Positions 1 through 7,133 of a stretch of DNA of 30,659 bases are shown here, one piece after another (the first letter of the stretch is position 1; the number at the start of each line of letters is the position of its first letter). Position numbers and translations under genes: made by a program. This stretch comes from an uncultured Alphaproteobacteria bacterium (GTDB lineage Bacteria > Pseudomonadota > Alphaproteobacteria > Rs-D84), in the NCBI GenBank assembly GCA_904502245.1, contig CAJGDN010000007.1, positions 1-30,659 of the forward strand, in the 5' to 3' direction. The notes beneath the pieces are model-generated. The model searched no databases, had not been told where the DNA came from, and saw only the letters and a list, made by a program, of their open reading frames with translations.

Positions 1-1
1 A

Positions 2-463
2 ATTGCATTGTTTAATATGCTGGAATCCGGTATTGTTGATTTTAATCAGAATTTATCTGTTTGGGACGCGTTTGCAGGTTCTGGGGCGTTCGGTTTGGAA
101 TGTTTATCCAGATATCCAACTGCAAAAGTTATTTTTACAGATGTTTCGCCGACGTCATTAAAGACCGTTCGCGACAACTTAAACACGTTGGGCGAAACCG
201 CAATTGTAATGCAAAAAGACGCAATTGCTTCTATTTCTGAATTTGGCGGAATTGCAAACTTAATCTTTATAGACCCACCGTACGCTGATTCAAATCTGGG
301 CTGTGTTTTTGTGCACAAGTTGGGCAAACATGCTGCATCTGGCACCATACTGATATGGGAACAAGAAATTGGTCACGAAACAGAACCAGACACAACAAAA
401 TGGCAAATTTTACGTGACAAACGATATGGCCGTGCCAGATTTTTGATTCTTGTAAAAATATAG
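2..463 (+). CDS. rsmD: 16S rRNA (guanine966-N2)-methyltransferase RsmD, 3' part
   Basis: The frame is open at the left edge, so the N-terminus lies outside the window. The visible part begins with ALFNML, the conserved RsmD segment just before the SAM-binding domain. It continues with the Rossmann motif I, seen as WDAFAGSGAFGLECLSR, an acidic TD after the next strand, and the catalytic-type motif FIDPPYAD, matching the (D/N)PPY motif of N2-guanine methyltransferases. From family knowledge, RsmD methylates G966 of 16S rRNA on the assembling 30S subunit with S-adenosylmethionine. About 153 residues are visible; full proteins are about 180-200 residues. The C-terminus, ending in KRYGRARFLILVKI, is typical for the family. 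No terminator is obvious after the stop codon. Confidence 0.9.
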   Translation: MALFNMLESGIVDFNQNLSVWDAFAGSGAFGLECLSRYPTAKVIFTDVSPTSLKTVRDNLNTLGETAIVMQKDAIASISEFGGIANLIFIDPPYADSNLGCVFVHKLGKHAASGTILIWEQEIGHETEPDTTKWQILRDKRYGRARFLILVKI

Positions 464-536
464 TTGAATTGATTTATCTTTTTTTTGTAACCTATTCTTA
501 TAGATACTAAAAGGAACGAGAGGAAGTCGGAATCCA

Positions 537-734
537 ATGCGTGTAATCGTCTTATTTTTGACGGTGTTTTTTGCATTGCCTGTTTGGGCAAGTATTCCGT
601 CTACCAATTATGTAAACGAAGCTATTGAAACGCGCGTTGGTATTTCTGCGGATACAAAACAGACACTAGCTGGCGAATATACTGTAACCGGTTCATTCAA
701 AGTGCCTACCCAACCATTACCATCCCCAGAATAA
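537..734 (+). CDS. small secreted hypothetical protein, possibly a truncated N-terminal fragment
   Basis: This 65-residue ORF begins with a clear signal peptide (Arg at position 2, hydrophobic stretch FLTVFFALPVWA, likely cleavage after WA-S). The mature part, about 46 residues, starts SIPSTNYVNEAI and ends TQPLPSPE. A purine-rich AGGAAG about 10 nt upstream of ATG can act as ribosome binding site. I do not recognise a family. The signal peptide is strong but the mature chain is very short and ends abruptly in a Pro-rich stretch, and the following 250 bases contain another broken ORF. It may therefore be the remnant of a longer surface or secreted protein. It could also be a genuine small exported protein. 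Confidence 0.45.
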   Translation: MRVIVLFLTVFFALPVWASIPSTNYVNEAIETRVGISADTKQTLAGEYTVTGSFKVPTQPLPSPE

Positions 735-742
735 AAAATACT

Positions 743-881
743 ATGAAAAAGATTATTAGTTTTTTATGGGCCTGTGTTGTATGAAATTTGGCCAAACGCA
801 ACACAAAATCAGGCAGGATACGCATTTTATAAATGTTCTAAATTATCTGATTATAAATCTATTCCAACCACATGGCGATAA
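743..881 (+). pseudogene. possible frameshifted small secreted-protein remnant
   Basis: ATG at 743 opens a signal-peptide-like start (MKKIISFLWACVV) that stops at 782-784. One frame over, from 780, reading continues as YEIWPNATQNQAGYAFYKCS and on to a TAA at 879-881. Joining the two frames near 779-783 would give a 40-50-residue exported peptide, so a one-base shift may have broken it. Both fragments are short and the homologue is unknown, so the call is tentative. Apart from this and the rplY promoter and leader, the stretch 735-980 shows no other gene. Confidence 0.25.
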
Positions 882-887
882 AACTTC

Positions 888-916
888 TTGATTTTTCAAA
901 GTTTTTAAGTAATAAT
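888..916 (+). promoter_or_regulatory. candidate sigma70 promoter for rplY
   Basis: TTGATT at 888-893 and AATAAT at 911-916 are separated by 17 nt. The -10 matches consensus at 5 of 6 positions. Transcripts would start near 923 and include the hairpin at 925-946. Confidence 0.4.
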
Positions 917-924
917 ATGCCCCG

Positions 925-946
925 CACAGCACCCTTGGAGGCTGTG
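925..946 (+). promoter_or_regulatory. leader hairpin upstream of rplY
   Basis: CACAGC (925-930) pairs with GCTGTG (941-946) around a 10-nt loop, ACCCTTGGAG. It has no U-tract, so it is not an intrinsic terminator. It would sit at the very 5' end of the rplY mRNA, where it could stabilise the message or mediate regulation. Function is inferred only from position. Confidence 0.35.
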
Positions 947-980
947 TAAGTATAACAAAAAAGCTATAAAAGGACAAAAA

Positions 981-1595
981 ATGGCGATTAATTTAAATGC
1001 AGAAATTCGCAACGTTGCTGGCAAGGGGGCCGCACGTAGCATCCGCAATAACAAAAACATCCCTGCAGTTATCTATGGGGAAAAGAAAGCCCCTGTTGCA
1101 ATCGAACTGAATGGTCATGAATTCGGGATGTTGCTGAACACACCAAGTTTGCGGACAAAATTGTTCCAAATCAAAACATCCGAAGGCACAGAAGATGCAA
1201 TGTTGATGGATATCCAATATCATCCTGTATCTGATGCACCAATTCATGCAGACTTTAAACGTATCGACGTTAAAAAACCTGTTAACGTTGTTGTTCCTGT
1301 TGAAGTTATCAATGTTGAAACATCAAAAGGTTTGAAATTGGGCGGTACTTTGAACTTTGCAGTACGTAAAGTTGCATTGCGTGGTTTGGTTGATGCAATG
1401 CCAGAAAAAATCGTTATCGATTTGGCTAACTTGACAATTGGTGACGTAGTTCACGGTTCTGACTTGGTATTGCCAGCAGGTATCGAATTGGGCTTGCACC
1501 AGGCTGAATTAGCATTTGCTATTATCGGTGGTAAAATGCCAATGGAAGAAGACGAAAAAGCAAAAGCTGCTGCAATGGCTGCTTCAAAGAAATAA
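981..1595 (+). CDS. rplY: 50S ribosomal protein L25 (TL5/CTC type)
   Basis: The 204-residue product has the L25 N-terminal 5S-rRNA-binding beta-barrel (about residues 1-90, with GKGAARSIRNNKNIPAVIYG matching the start of the family) and the additional C-terminal TL5 domain (about 95-185, containing VPVEVINVE and GTLNFAVRKVALRGL). It ends in a Lys/Ala-rich tail. The long form is usual in alphaproteobacteria and Thermus, in contrast to the short E. coli L25. It binds 5S rRNA in the central protuberance of the large subunit. AAAAGGAC just upstream of ATG is a good ribosome binding site. The gene appears monocistronic: it has a promoter and leader hairpin upstream and an intrinsic terminator downstream. 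pth, a frequent neighbour of rplY, is not next to it here. Confidence 0.95.
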   Translation: MAINLNAEIRNVAGKGAARSIRNNKNIPAVIYGEKKAPVAIELNGHEFGMLLNTPSLRTKLFQIKTSEGTEDAMLMDIQYHPVSDAPIHADFKRIDVKKPVNVVVPVEVINVETSKGLKLGGTLNFAVRKVALRGLVDAMPEKIVIDLANLTIGDVVHGSDLVLPAGIELGLHQAELAFAIIGGKMPMEEDEKAKAAAMAASKK

Positions 1596-1617
1596 TCTTC
1601 TGACAGATATGAAAATT

Positions 1618-1644
1618 AACCGTCCGTTTTGGGCGGTTTTTTTT
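1618..1644 (+). terminator. intrinsic terminator of rplY
   Basis: AACCGTCC and GGGCGGTT form an 8-bp stem with one G-U pair and a 5-nt loop, followed by a run of T. Confidence 0.85.
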
Positions 1645-1665
1645 AAGAAAATATGTCTGTTGCCC

Positions 1666-1693
1666 CTTGAAATCATTTTTTGCATAACTATAT
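1666..1693 (+). promoter_or_regulatory. heat-shock (RpoH-type) promoter of dnaK
   Basis: CTTG at 1666-1669 is followed after 18 nt by CTATAT at 1688-1693. This resembles the CTTG-N17/18-YTAT-type heat-shock promoter described for alphaproteobacteria. The groES promoter in this window has the same architecture, and the first ten bases (CTTGAAATCA) are identical. The predicted start lies near 1700, giving a leader of about 28 nt. Confidence 0.75.
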
Positions 1694-1727
1694 GGTGGGT
1701 AAGCGAAAATTTTAAGGAGTGAAAAAT

Positions 1728-3623
1728 ATGGGAAAAGTATTAGGTATTGACCTTGGAACAACAAACTCGGCCATGGCGTTCATGGACGGAACAGAACCAA
1801 AAATTATCGAAAATTCCGAAGGACAACGCACAACACCATCCGTTGTTGCCCTGACAAACAGCGGTGAACAATTGGTTGGTATCACAGCCAAGAATCAGGC
1901 TGTTACAAATCCAGAAAACACAATCTATGAAATCAAACGTTTGATGGGATTGCGTTTCGACAGTCCTGCTGTCAAAGAAATCGCAGCACGCGTACCTTAT
2001 AAAATCGTTGCTGGCGAAAACGGTGACGCATGGGTTGAAATGGACGGCAAAAAATATGCACCATCACAGATTTCTGCAATGGTTTTGGCAAAATTAAAGA
2101 AAGATGCTGAAAGTTATCTGGGCGAACCTGTCACAGATGCGGTTATTACAGTACCTGCATACTTTAATGATTCACAACGCCAAGCAACCAAAGACGCGGG
2201 CCGTATCGCAGGATTGAACGTTTTGCGTATTGTGAACGAACCAACAGCCGCAGCATTGGCATACGGTTTGGACAAAGGCAAAGACGGCGTTATCGCAGTT
2301 TATGACTTGGGCGGAGGTACATTTGACGTTTCTATCTTGGAAATCGTAGACGGTGTATTCGAAGTAAAATCAACAAACGGCGATACTGCATTGGGTGGTT
2401 CAGACTTTGACGCACGCATCTTGGAACACCTGATTGCGGAATTCAAGGCACAATCTGGCATTGATTTATCAGGTGATAAATTGGCGTTACAGCGCTTGAA
2501 AGAAGCAGCAGAAAAGGCAAAAATTGAACTGTCTTCAAAAACATCAACAGATATCAACCTGCCGTATTTAACAGCAGACGCAACAGGACCAAAGCACTTT
2601 AACACGACTTTGACACGCGCAAAGTTGGAATCATTGGTTGCAGATTTGATTGAACGCACAATTGAACCATGCAAAAAGGCATTGAAAGATGCAGGATTAG
2701 AAAAATCACAGATTAATGAAGTTATCTTGGTCGGTGGTCAAACACGTATGCCAAAGGTTGCAGAAACAGTAAAAGAATTCTTTGGACGCGAACCACACAA
2801 GGGCGTTAACCCAGACGAAGTTGTTGGTATGGGCGCTGCAATTCAGGGTGGCGTATTAAAAGGCGATGTAAAAGACGTATTGTTATTAGACGTTACACCA
2901 TTGTCATTGGGTATTGAAACACTGGGCGGTGTATTCACACGTCTGATTGACCGCAATACAACAATCCCAACCAAGAAATCACAGGTGTTCAGTACAGCAG
3001 AAGATAATCAGTCTGCGGTTACCATCCGCGTATTCCAGGGTGAACGCGACATGGCAGCAGACAACAAACTGTTGGGCCAATTTAACCTGGAAGGTATCGC
3101 ACCTGCCCCACGTGGTATGCCACAGATTGAAGTATCTTTTGATATTGACGCAAACGGTATTGTGCATGTATCTGCAAAGGATAAAGGCACAGGCAAGGAA
3201 CAAGCGATTTCTATTAAGTCTGATGGCGGTCTGAGCGAAGATGAAATCAAACGTATGGTTGATGAAGCCGCAGCCAATGCCGAAGCAGATAAAAAGAAAC
3301 GCGAATTGGCCGAAGCGAAAAATACAGCAGAAACCGCAGTGTTCAGCATCGAAAAATCCTTGAAAGAACATGGCGATAAAATCAGTGAAGAAGAAAAGAA
3401 AGCCATTGAAGATGCCAAGAAAGAATTGGCAGATGAATTAGCCAAGGTTGATGCAACGGCAGAATCACTGAAAGAAAAAACAGATGCATTGACAGAAAAA
3501 GCCATGAAGTTGGGCGAAGCAGTTTATAAAGCAGCCCAGGCCGAACAGCAGGCAAATAATGACGCCGGAGAAAAGAAAAATGAAGACGGCACAGTTGATG
3601 CAGATTTTTCTGAAAAGAAATAA
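1728..3623 (+). CDS. dnaK: molecular chaperone DnaK (Hsp70)
   Basis: The product is 631 residues, normal for DnaK. The N-terminal ATPase domain (about 1-385) shows phosphate loop 1 (GIDLGTTNS), YDLGGGTFDVS and the GGQTRMP motif. The interdomain linker reads DVLLLDVTPLSLGIET, and the substrate-binding domain and helical lid follow. The C-terminus ends DADFSEKK, close to the usual bacterial DADF(E/S) tail. With GrpE and DnaJ it folds nascent and stress-denatured proteins in an ATP cycle. I chose ATG 1728 rather than the in-frame GTG at 1719 because AAGGAG (1714-1719) lies at ideal spacing and MGKVLGIDLGTT is the family N-terminus. The usual partner dnaJ does not follow; the gene ends in its own terminator. 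The promoter upstream looks RpoH-dependent. Confidence 0.98.
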   Translation: MGKVLGIDLGTTNSAMAFMDGTEPKIIENSEGQRTTPSVVALTNSGEQLVGITAKNQAVTNPENTIYEIKRLMGLRFDSPAVKEIAARVPYKIVAGENGDAWVEMDGKKYAPSQISAMVLAKLKKDAESYLGEPVTDAVITVPAYFNDSQRQATKDAGRIAGLNVLRIVNEPTAAALAYGLDKGKDGVIAVYDLGGGTFDVSILEIVDGVFEVKSTNGDTALGGSDFDARILEHLIAEFKAQSGIDLSGDKLALQRLKEAAEKAKIELSSKTSTDINLPYLTADATGPKHFNTTLTRAKLESLVADLIERTIEPCKKALKDAGLEKSQINEVILVGGQTRMPKVAETVKEFFGREPHKGVNPDEVVGMGAAIQGGVLKGDVKDVLLLDVTPLSLGIETLGGVFTRLIDRNTTIPTKKSQVFSTAEDNQSAVTIRVFQGERDMAADNKLLGQFNLEGIAPAPRGMPQIEVSFDIDANGIVHVSAKDKGTGKEQAISIKSDGGLSEDEIKRMVDEAAANAEADKKKRELAEAKNTAETAVFSIEKSLKEHGDKISEEEKKAIEDAKKELADELAKVDATAESLKEKTDALTEKAMKLGEAVYKAAQAEQQANNDAGEKKNEDGTVDADFSEKK

Positions 3624-3643
3624 AACACAAACTGTCGCGGAAT

Positions 3644-3669
3644 AAAAACGCCCCAAACGGGGCGTTTTT
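3644..3669 (+). terminator. intrinsic terminator of dnaK
   Basis: AACGCCCC and GGGGCGTT form a perfect GC-rich stem with an AAA loop. The stem is flanked by A and T runs and followed directly by the next promoter. Confidence 0.9.
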
Positions 3670-3673
3670 AAAT

Positions 3674-3702
3674 TTGACACAATCATATCCATACAGTATC
3701 AT
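3674..3702 (+). promoter_or_regulatory. strong sigma70 promoter, probably giving a leaderless mRNA
   Basis: A perfect TTGACA (3674-3679) and TATCAT (3697-3702, 5 of 6) are separated by exactly 17 nt. The -10 ends 7 nt before the ATG at 3710, so the predicted transcription start coincides with the start codon. No Shine-Dalgarno sequence is present. Confidence 0.75.
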
Positions 3703-3709
3703 TCTGTGT

Positions 3710-4054
3710 ATGAAAAAAATTCTTTTCTTTTTGATGTTTTGCGCTGTGCCAGTTGTGGCAGGCGCATATGTTAACCGCAACGCAGCCGTTCTGCGTATTA
3801 TGAACAAGGATGCCGGCAAGGTTCAAGAAGTTAAAATCCCAACAGGACAAGAATTTCAATTTGAAAAAATATTTATAAATGTACGTTCTTGTAAACAAAC
3901 TGATCCGTTCCAGGCAGAAGACTTCTTTACATTTTTGGAAATATCTGAACGTGACAAAGGCCAGATTTTTGGTGGTTGGATGTCTAGAAACGAACCAGGA
4001 CAAAATCCATTACAGCATCCAGATTATGATGTTTGGCTGGTAAAATGTGAATAA
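3710..4054 (+). CDS. DUF2155 domain-containing exported protein
   Basis: The 114-residue product has a signal peptide (about residues 1-18, KKILFFLMFCAVPVVAGA) and a DUF2155 domain over nearly all of the mature part. Hallmarks are an N-terminal VLRIMNKDAGKVQE strand, an (I/V)NVRSC segment, then FLEI, GGWM and a C-terminal HPDYDVWLVKC, with the two Cys positions of the family. DUF2155 proteins are characteristic of alphaproteobacteria; their function is unknown and they are predicted periplasmic. ATG 3710 was chosen over the in-frame TTG at 3674, because 3674 is the -35 box and the signal peptide starts at MKK. The gene heads a compact run that continues through the DUF1460 lipoprotein to tsaD. 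Confidence 0.88.
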   Translation: MKKILFFLMFCAVPVVAGAYVNRNAAVLRIMNKDAGKVQEVKIPTGQEFQFEKIFINVRSCKQTDPFQAEDFFTFLEISERDKGQIFGGWMSRNEPGQNPLQHPDYDVWLVKCE

Positions 4055-4067
4055 AGGTTCAGATATT

Positions 4068-4469
4068 ATGAGAAAAACAAAAATAACAGGATATATGCTG
4101 GGGAATGAAAATCACATTGTTTTACGTGGCGATCAGTGGTCCGATGCAGGCGAATACCTTTACATCTGCACAAACAAAGAGTTCGCACAAACAATACTGG
4201 AACATTCGCAACAATGTGGGTTAGAACCGAATAATATTATTTGGACAACAATATATCGCGTTCACGCAAATAACATAAATATTGATAAATACTCGCATGG
4301 AAATAACCTGGCATGGACAGCAGAAGGCAATAAAATTATTGTTGATAAGCCTGTTTTCTATCGCAAGGCGATTTCTCAATCGGAACAACGTTTATTAAAT
4401 AATGCAATGCGAATTCGTTCTGATTTTTTCAAAATATTTAACAACAAAAACAAGGAATTAAAAAGATGA
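4068..4469 (+). CDS. hypothetical protein
   Basis: The product is about 133 residues, soluble, with no signal peptide or membrane segment, and I recognise no family. Visible features are aromatic-rich N-terminal strands (GDQWSDAGEYLYICTNKEFA), a central IIWTTIYRVHA segment and a basic, Asn/Lys-rich C-terminus. ATG 4068 has AAAGG about 10 nt upstream. A GTG at 4047 is in frame and would overlap the previous gene by 8 nt, so the start is not fully settled. The stop overlaps the next start as ATGA, suggesting translational coupling within the DUF2155-to-tsaD operon. Confidence 0.65.
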   Translation: MRKTKITGYMLGNENHIVLRGDQWSDAGEYLYICTNKEFAQTILEHSQQCGLEPNNIIWTTIYRVHANNINIDKYSHGNNLAWTAEGNKIIVDKPVFYRKAISQSEQRLLNNAMRIRSDFFKIFNNKNKELKR

Positions 4470-4771
4470 ACTTTACAAAAAAATACTTTAAGATTTTTAT
4501 CGGTATTGCTGTTTTAATACTGGTTATTGTTGTATTCTTTTTTGCACAGCGTAGCGATACGTTAGAGACAGCAACCTTAAAAAATTGGCGCGCAGCAACG
4601 ATTGAGCGCAGAATTTCTGCCGTACAAATTATGACAGGCGCGACAGAAAATATTGATATTTTGGTTGCATGTATCGATAAGATGGCAACCTTGCCCGACA
4701 GTGGTGAAATGGCGGTACGTGACGCAGCATCATTATGCCACACAGGAATTAAATTAAAACCCAGTATATAA
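4466..4771 (+). CDS. small single-pass membrane protein, unknown function
   Basis: The 101-residue product has one strong transmembrane helix at about residues 9-28 (FKIFIGIAVLILVIVVFFFA), preceded by Lys residues. This suggests an N-in anchor with the remaining ~70 residues in the periplasm. The soluble part contains two Cys (in VACIDK and SLCHTG) that could form a disulfide. No family is recognised. It overlaps the upstream gene by 4 nt, and the next gene's ATG directly follows its TAA, so it is clearly in the same operon. Confidence 0.65.
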   Translation: MNFTKKYFKIFIGIAVLILVIVVFFFAQRSDTLETATLKNWRAATIERRISAVQIMTGATENIDILVACIDKMATLPDSGEMAVRDAASLCHTGIKLKPSI

Positions 4772-5458
4772 ATGTGGCGCTTCCTGATTACTTTGTTATT
4801 AATTGGGTGCAGTGGCACAACGCCACAATGGTGGGGGTGTGATTTTTTAGGTGCACCATATGTCGAATCCCCACTGGGCGAAGAAACACCCCCTGATTCA
4901 GATCCACTGATACGTTTTGATGCGTTTGATTGTACAACATTTGTTGAAACAGTTCTGGCAAATGGCAACCAGGAACAATTGAATCAAATTCGTTATAAAG
5001 GTGGTAAAATTGGATTCTTGAACCGCAATCACTTTATTGAATCCGACTGGCTGTTAAATAATTCTGAACGCGTAGAAAATGTCAGTCGTAATTATGCCCC
5101 AACCGCTATTCGTAATCTAATCATAGACAAAAAAGCATGGCTGAAAAAAGTTCATAACATCGATTCTGATATTGAACCAATTGAAATTAATCTGGAATAC
5201 ATCCCATACGAACACGCAGAAAATATTATCGTCAACAAACCGATGATCGTGCTGTTTATTACTGACAATCCAGAAATTCGTGGTAAGATAGGAACCGATT
5301 TGGCAGTCGTGCACATGGGATTTATTATGCCAGATGGCATATTACGTCATGCATCAAGCGCACGTGGCAGGGTTGTCGATATACCATTTGTGGAATACAC
5401 AAACGCACGCAGACAAAATAAAAATAATATTGGAATAGCATTGGTGGAAATAAAATGA
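4772..5458 (+). CDS. DUF1460 lipoprotein, NlpC/P60-like amidase fold
   Basis: The 228-residue protein starts with a lipoprotein signal (MWRFLITLLLIGCS; lipobox LIGC, lipidated Cys at residue 13). The body matches DUF1460: LGAPYVESPLGEE, then FDCTTFVETVL with the presumed catalytic Cys54, IRYKGG, NRNHFIESDW with His87, and a later VHMGFIM with His181. Characterised DUF1460 members belong to the NlpC/P60-like superfamily and act as peptidoglycan-related amidases, so a cell-wall role at the membrane is likely. The substrate cannot be read from sequence. The start codon abuts the previous stop, and the end overlaps tsaD by 4 nt. Confidence 0.82.
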   Translation: MWRFLITLLLIGCSGTTPQWWGCDFLGAPYVESPLGEETPPDSDPLIRFDAFDCTTFVETVLANGNQEQLNQIRYKGGKIGFLNRNHFIESDWLLNNSERVENVSRNYAPTAIRNLIIDKKAWLKKVHNIDSDIEPIEINLEYIPYEHAENIIVNKPMIVLFITDNPEIRGKIGTDLAVVHMGFIMPDGILRHASSARGRVVDIPFVEYTNARRQNKNNIGIALVEIK

Positions 5459-6576
5459 GTGAAGAAAAAATAATTCGTATGGATATGGGGGCAGTTGAAT
5501 CTGATACGCACAGTAATCGCCCTGTCCTGTGTTTAGGCATTGAATCATCATGTGATGAAACATCAGCAGCCATTGTGGACAGCGATCGTAATATACTGGC
5601 GCATATTATTTATTCACAAATTCCAGAACACCAGAAATTCGGCGGCGTTGTACCAGAATTGGCTGCGCGTGCACATATATTAGCAATAGAAGACGTCGTT
5701 AAACAAACACTGAACAACGCAGGAAAAACGATTGATGATATTGATGTTATTGCTGCAACTGCAGGCCCAGGGTTAATTGGCGGCGTCTTGGTTGGATGGA
5801 TGGCAGCCACTGGTATCGCCCAGTCAACAAAAAAACCATTGGTTGCAGTCAACCATCTGGAAGGACATGCATTAGTTCCACGCCTGTGCGCAACAATGGC
5901 CGACGGCACAAACGGCAATGTGTCTGTTGAATTTCCATATTTATTAATGTTGGCATCTGGTGGCCATTGTCAGATTTTGTTGGTTGGCGGCGTTGGACAA
6001 TACGAAATGATTGGTCAAACATTGGACGACAGCGCAGGCGAAGCGTATGACAAAGTTGCCAAGATGCTGGGGCTGGGGTATCCAGGTGGTCCAGTTGTTG
6101 ATAAGCGTGCACAAAGTGGAAATCCGCGTGCATTTGCATTTCCGCGACCATTGTGCGACAAACCAGGTTGCGATTTTTCATTCAGCGGGATAAAAACTGC
6201 TGCGCGTACATTCTTAAGCCGCATGGACACCACATTAACAGATGAATATATCAATGATTTCTGTGCATCCTTTCAGTCTGCGGTCGTCGACTGCATAATC
6301 AATCGTCTGAACAATGCAATGAAGGATGAACGCGTACGCACTGCAAATCCAAAAACACTGGTTGTTGCAGGTGGCGTTGCAAAAAACAGCGCAATACGTG
6401 CAGCAATGGAAAAATTGGCACAAAAAAATAAAATGATTTTTGCAGCACCGCCAATGAACCTGTGTACAGATAACGGTGCAATGATTGCATGGGCGGGCTT
6501 AGAAAACTTTGCCATCGGGAATGTTGTACACAAACCTGTCGCACCACGCCCACGTTGGCCATTGACGGAATTATAA
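5455..6576 (+). CDS. tsaD: tRNA N6-adenosine threonylcarbamoyltransferase TsaD
   Basis: The 373-residue product shows the TsaD/Kae1 signatures: LGIESSCDETSAAIVD near the start, the metal-binding HLEGH at about residues 134-138, LASGGHCQILLV, DDSAGEAYDKVAKMLGLGYPGG and a C-terminal GGVAKN and DNGAMIAWAG. It transfers the threonylcarbamoyl group from TC-AMP to A37 of ANN-decoding tRNAs together with TsaB and TsaE. About 22 residues precede the first conserved strand, a short extension relative to the usual start. The ATG overlaps the stop of the DUF1460 gene (ATGA), which supports the longer start and indicates coupled translation at the end of this operon. Confidence 0.97.
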   Translation: MSEEKIIRMDMGAVESDTHSNRPVLCLGIESSCDETSAAIVDSDRNILAHIIYSQIPEHQKFGGVVPELAARAHILAIEDVVKQTLNNAGKTIDDIDVIAATAGPGLIGGVLVGWMAATGIAQSTKKPLVAVNHLEGHALVPRLCATMADGTNGNVSVEFPYLLMLASGGHCQILLVGGVGQYEMIGQTLDDSAGEAYDKVAKMLGLGYPGGPVVDKRAQSGNPRAFAFPRPLCDKPGCDFSFSGIKTAARTFLSRMDTTLTDEYINDFCASFQSAVVDCIINRLNNAMKDERVRTANPKTLVVAGGVAKNSAIRAAMEKLAQKNKMIFAAPPMNLCTDNGAMIAWAGLENFAIGNVVHKPVAPRPRWPLTEL

Positions 6577-6605
6577 TTGTAGATTTTCTGATTTTATGTT
6601 AACAT
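6577..6605 (+). promoter_or_regulatory. candidate promoter giving a leaderless mRNA
   Basis: TTGTAG (6577-6582) and TAACAT (6600-6605) are separated by 17 nt. The -10 ends 7 nt before ATG 6613, and there is no Shine-Dalgarno sequence. Confidence 0.5.
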
Positions 6606-6612
6606 TGCAAAC

Positions 6613-7128
6613 ATGAACAAGCATAAAGAACAAATCTTTGAAAATGCGACACGTGCGTTGGTCAATCAACTGGATTCAATGGGATTAGACAAACAAGCAC
6701 GTATGCAGGCCAAGAACTTTGTACTGTTGTTTCGCGACAGTTTTAAATCTGATGCAGTTAAGCGTGCAACATTTGGACTAGAAATCGGAAATGATTATAC
6801 ACTGTTTCCATATGATTCATGGGGTTTTTGCAAGGCTTCCAGCGCGGCATTCGTGTCTTTAATGCCAAACCCACAAGAATGGCAACTGATGTATATTAAT
6901 GAAATATGGGCGTATGGACCACATTACTTTATCCAACACATCCCCAGTGGCCGGGCACTGGACCTGACATACGATCAGTATATATCGGACACAACAGAAA
7001 TCCCATACTATATGGGACGCCCTATAAAAATCAGTCGCGACACACAAAATACTGCGATAAGATTTACGCATGCAATCGGGTTGGATTTTATGCAAATTAT
7101 CAAAAATAACAAAAACACCAAAGAGTAA
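6613..7128 (+). CDS. YunG-like hypothetical protein
   Basis: The 171-residue soluble protein starts with a charged helical region (about 1-55). It is followed by a segment reading WGFCKASSAAFVSLM and, about 45 residues later, HYFIQHIPSGRALDLTYDQY. This spacing of a GxC motif with a following H-Y and a G-x-DLT-x-(E/D)Q(F/Y) motif resembles the YunG family, whose Cys and His may form a cysteine-hydrolase-like site. The family function is unknown, so only a weak relationship is claimed. It is transcribed from its own leaderless-type promoter and lies 5 nt before xseA, so the two probably form one transcript. Confidence 0.65.
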   Translation: MNKHKEQIFENATRALVNQLDSMGLDKQARMQAKNFVLLFRDSFKSDAVKRATFGLEIGNDYTLFPYDSWGFCKASSAAFVSLMPNPQEWQLMYINEIWAYGPHYFIQHIPSGRALDLTYDQYISDTTEIPYYMGRPIKISRDTQNTAIRFTHAIGLDFMQIIKNNKNTKE

Positions 7129-7133
7129 TAACG

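Noticed and set aside
3008..3505. Minus-strand ORF of 165 codons inside dnaK.
   Set aside because: It is a Ser/Ala-rich shadow opposite the helical Lys/Glu/Ala-rich lid region of DnaK.
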